From assembly GCA_013695395.1 (NCBI GenBank), contig JACDAP010000618.1:1-6272 (forward strand): a stretch of 6,272 nucleotides of DNA, written 5' to 3'. Under the pieces are notes generated by a model. It saw nothing but the letters and a program-made list of their open reading frames with translations. It ran no database searches and was not told the origin of the DNA. Within the stretch, counting starts at the first letter, position 1. Each line of letters begins with the position of its first letter. Made by a program: the position numbers and the translations under genes. Origin of the DNA: Solirubrobacterales bacterium. Lineage in GTDB: Bacteria; Actinomycetota; Thermoleophilia; Solirubrobacterales; Solirubrobacteraceae. Shown one piece after another: positions 5,639 through 6,272 of this stretch.

Positions 5639-6272
5639 ACCGCGTCGTCATCACCGGCATGGGCGCGCTGACGCCGCTCGGCGTCGGCGCCCGTGCGCTC
5701 CACGAGCGCTGGACCGCCGGGACCTCGGGGCTCGAGGACGGCGAGGGCGCCTGCGCCGCGTTCGTCCCGACCGAACACCTCTCCAAGAAGGAGATCCGGC
5801 GCGCTGACCGGTTCTCCCAGCTCGGCGTCGTCGCGGGCGACGAGGCGATCGCCGCCGCCGGCTGGGCCGACGAGCTGCCCTACGACCCCGAGCGCATCGG
5901 CTGCGTGATGGGCACCGGCATCGGCGGCATCGCGACGCTCACCCACGGCCAGGACCGGCTCCGCGAGACCGGCCCGGAGGCCGTCCCGCCGCTCTCGGTC
6001 CCGCTGATGATGAGCAACGCGGGCGCCGCGTCGCTCTCGCTGCGCCACGGCCTCCGCGGCCCCGTCTTCGGCGTCGTCTCCGCCTGCGCGGCGGGCGCCC
6101 ACGCCATCGGCATCGCGCAGCGGATGATCCGCTGCGGGGACGCCGACGCGGTGCTCACCGGCGGCGCCGAGGCCTCGCTCACCCCGCTGGCCCGCGCCGC
6201 CTTCGCCTCGATGAGCGCGCTCTCCCCGACCGGCGTCTCGCGCCCATTCGACGCCCGCCGCGACGGCTTCGT
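5635..6272 (+). CDS. fabF: Beta-ketoacyl-ACP synthase II, 3' truncated by window end
   Basis: FabF elongates acyl-ACP by decarboxylative condensation with malonyl-ACP. The frame starts at GTG 5635 (MNRVVITGMGALTPLG), overlapping the acpP stop, and stays open to the last base; 212 complete codons are present, about half of the usual 410 residues. Visible signatures are VVITGMGALTPLG (N-terminal), CVMGTGIGGIATL, nucleophile Cys151 in VVSACAAGAHAIG, LTGGAEASLTPLARAAF and RPFDARRDGFV at the edge. The two active-site histidines and the C-terminal half lie beyond the window. No convincing Shine-Dalgarno precedes the GTG, so translation is probably coupled to acpP. FabF rather than FabB is favoured by the acpP-fabF order, as in E. 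coli and actinobacteria; a polyketide synthase role is less likely given the neighbours. Confidence 0.95.
   Translation, partial: MNRVVITGMGALTPLGVGARALHERWTAGTSGLEDGEGACAAFVPTEHLSKKEIRRADRFSQLGVVAGDEAIAAAGWADELPYDPERIGCVMGTGIGGIATLTHGQDRLRETGPEAVPPLSVPLMMSNAGAASLSLRHGLRGPVFGVVSACAAGAHAIGIAQRMIRCGDADAVLTGGAEASLTPLARAAFASMSALSPTGVSRPFDARRDGF

Noticed and set aside
1..6272. CRISPR arrays, tRNA/rRNA genes, insertion sequences or phage-type genes
   Set aside because: No regularly spaced direct repeats, no cloverleaf-like segments and no transposase or phage motifs were seen; coding sequence is nearly continuous.

Overview
The window is very GC-rich, strongly G/C-biased at third codon positions, and every gene I can support lies on the + strand. 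The proteins read as a high-GC actinobacterium. The sequence style of the kinase and response regulator, and a fabD-fabH-fabG-acpP-fabF order that keeps fabG in the cluster (the Streptomyces/Mycobacterium clusters I know lack it there), make me favour a deep-branching actinobacterium of the Thermoleophilia/Solirubrobacterales type. That placement is an inference from pattern memory, not a search.

Layout: (1) bases 1-751 hold the C-terminal part of a winged-helix DNA-binding protein of the HTH_42/AlkZ-YcaQ-like family, cut by the window start. (2) Bases 793-2519 hold a two-component system: a soluble GAF-HisKA_3-HATPase histidine kinase overlapping by GTGA with a NarL/LuxR-type response regulator. 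(3) Bases 2520-2640 are a 121-bp intergenic gap with a striking long inverted repeat (19-bp arms, 7-nt loop) that is much more AT-rich than its surroundings, followed by a smaller GC palindrome. (4) Bases 2641-6272 hold a type II fatty acid synthase operon: fabD, fabH, fabG, acpP and the first half of fabF, which runs off the window end. A second large imperfect hairpin fills most of the fabH-fabG gap.

How the genes work together: FabD loads malonyl groups from malonyl-CoA onto the acyl carrier protein AcpP. FabH condenses an acyl-CoA primer with malonyl-ACP to start a chain, FabG reduces the 3-ketoacyl-ACP, and FabF elongates. The dehydratase and enoyl reductase are not in the window. Stop/start overlaps (fabD/fabH, acpP/fabF, kinase/regulator) indicate translational coupling. 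Strong Shine-Dalgarno sites before fabG and acpP suggest separately boosted translation.

The synthase genes are housekeeping and ordinary in their catalytic residues. The parts worth a second look are the two-component system immediately upstream of the lipid operon, the long palindrome between them, the structured fabH-fabG spacer, and the missing arginine in the FabG glycine motif. I see no mobile element, CRISPR array, tRNA or rRNA.
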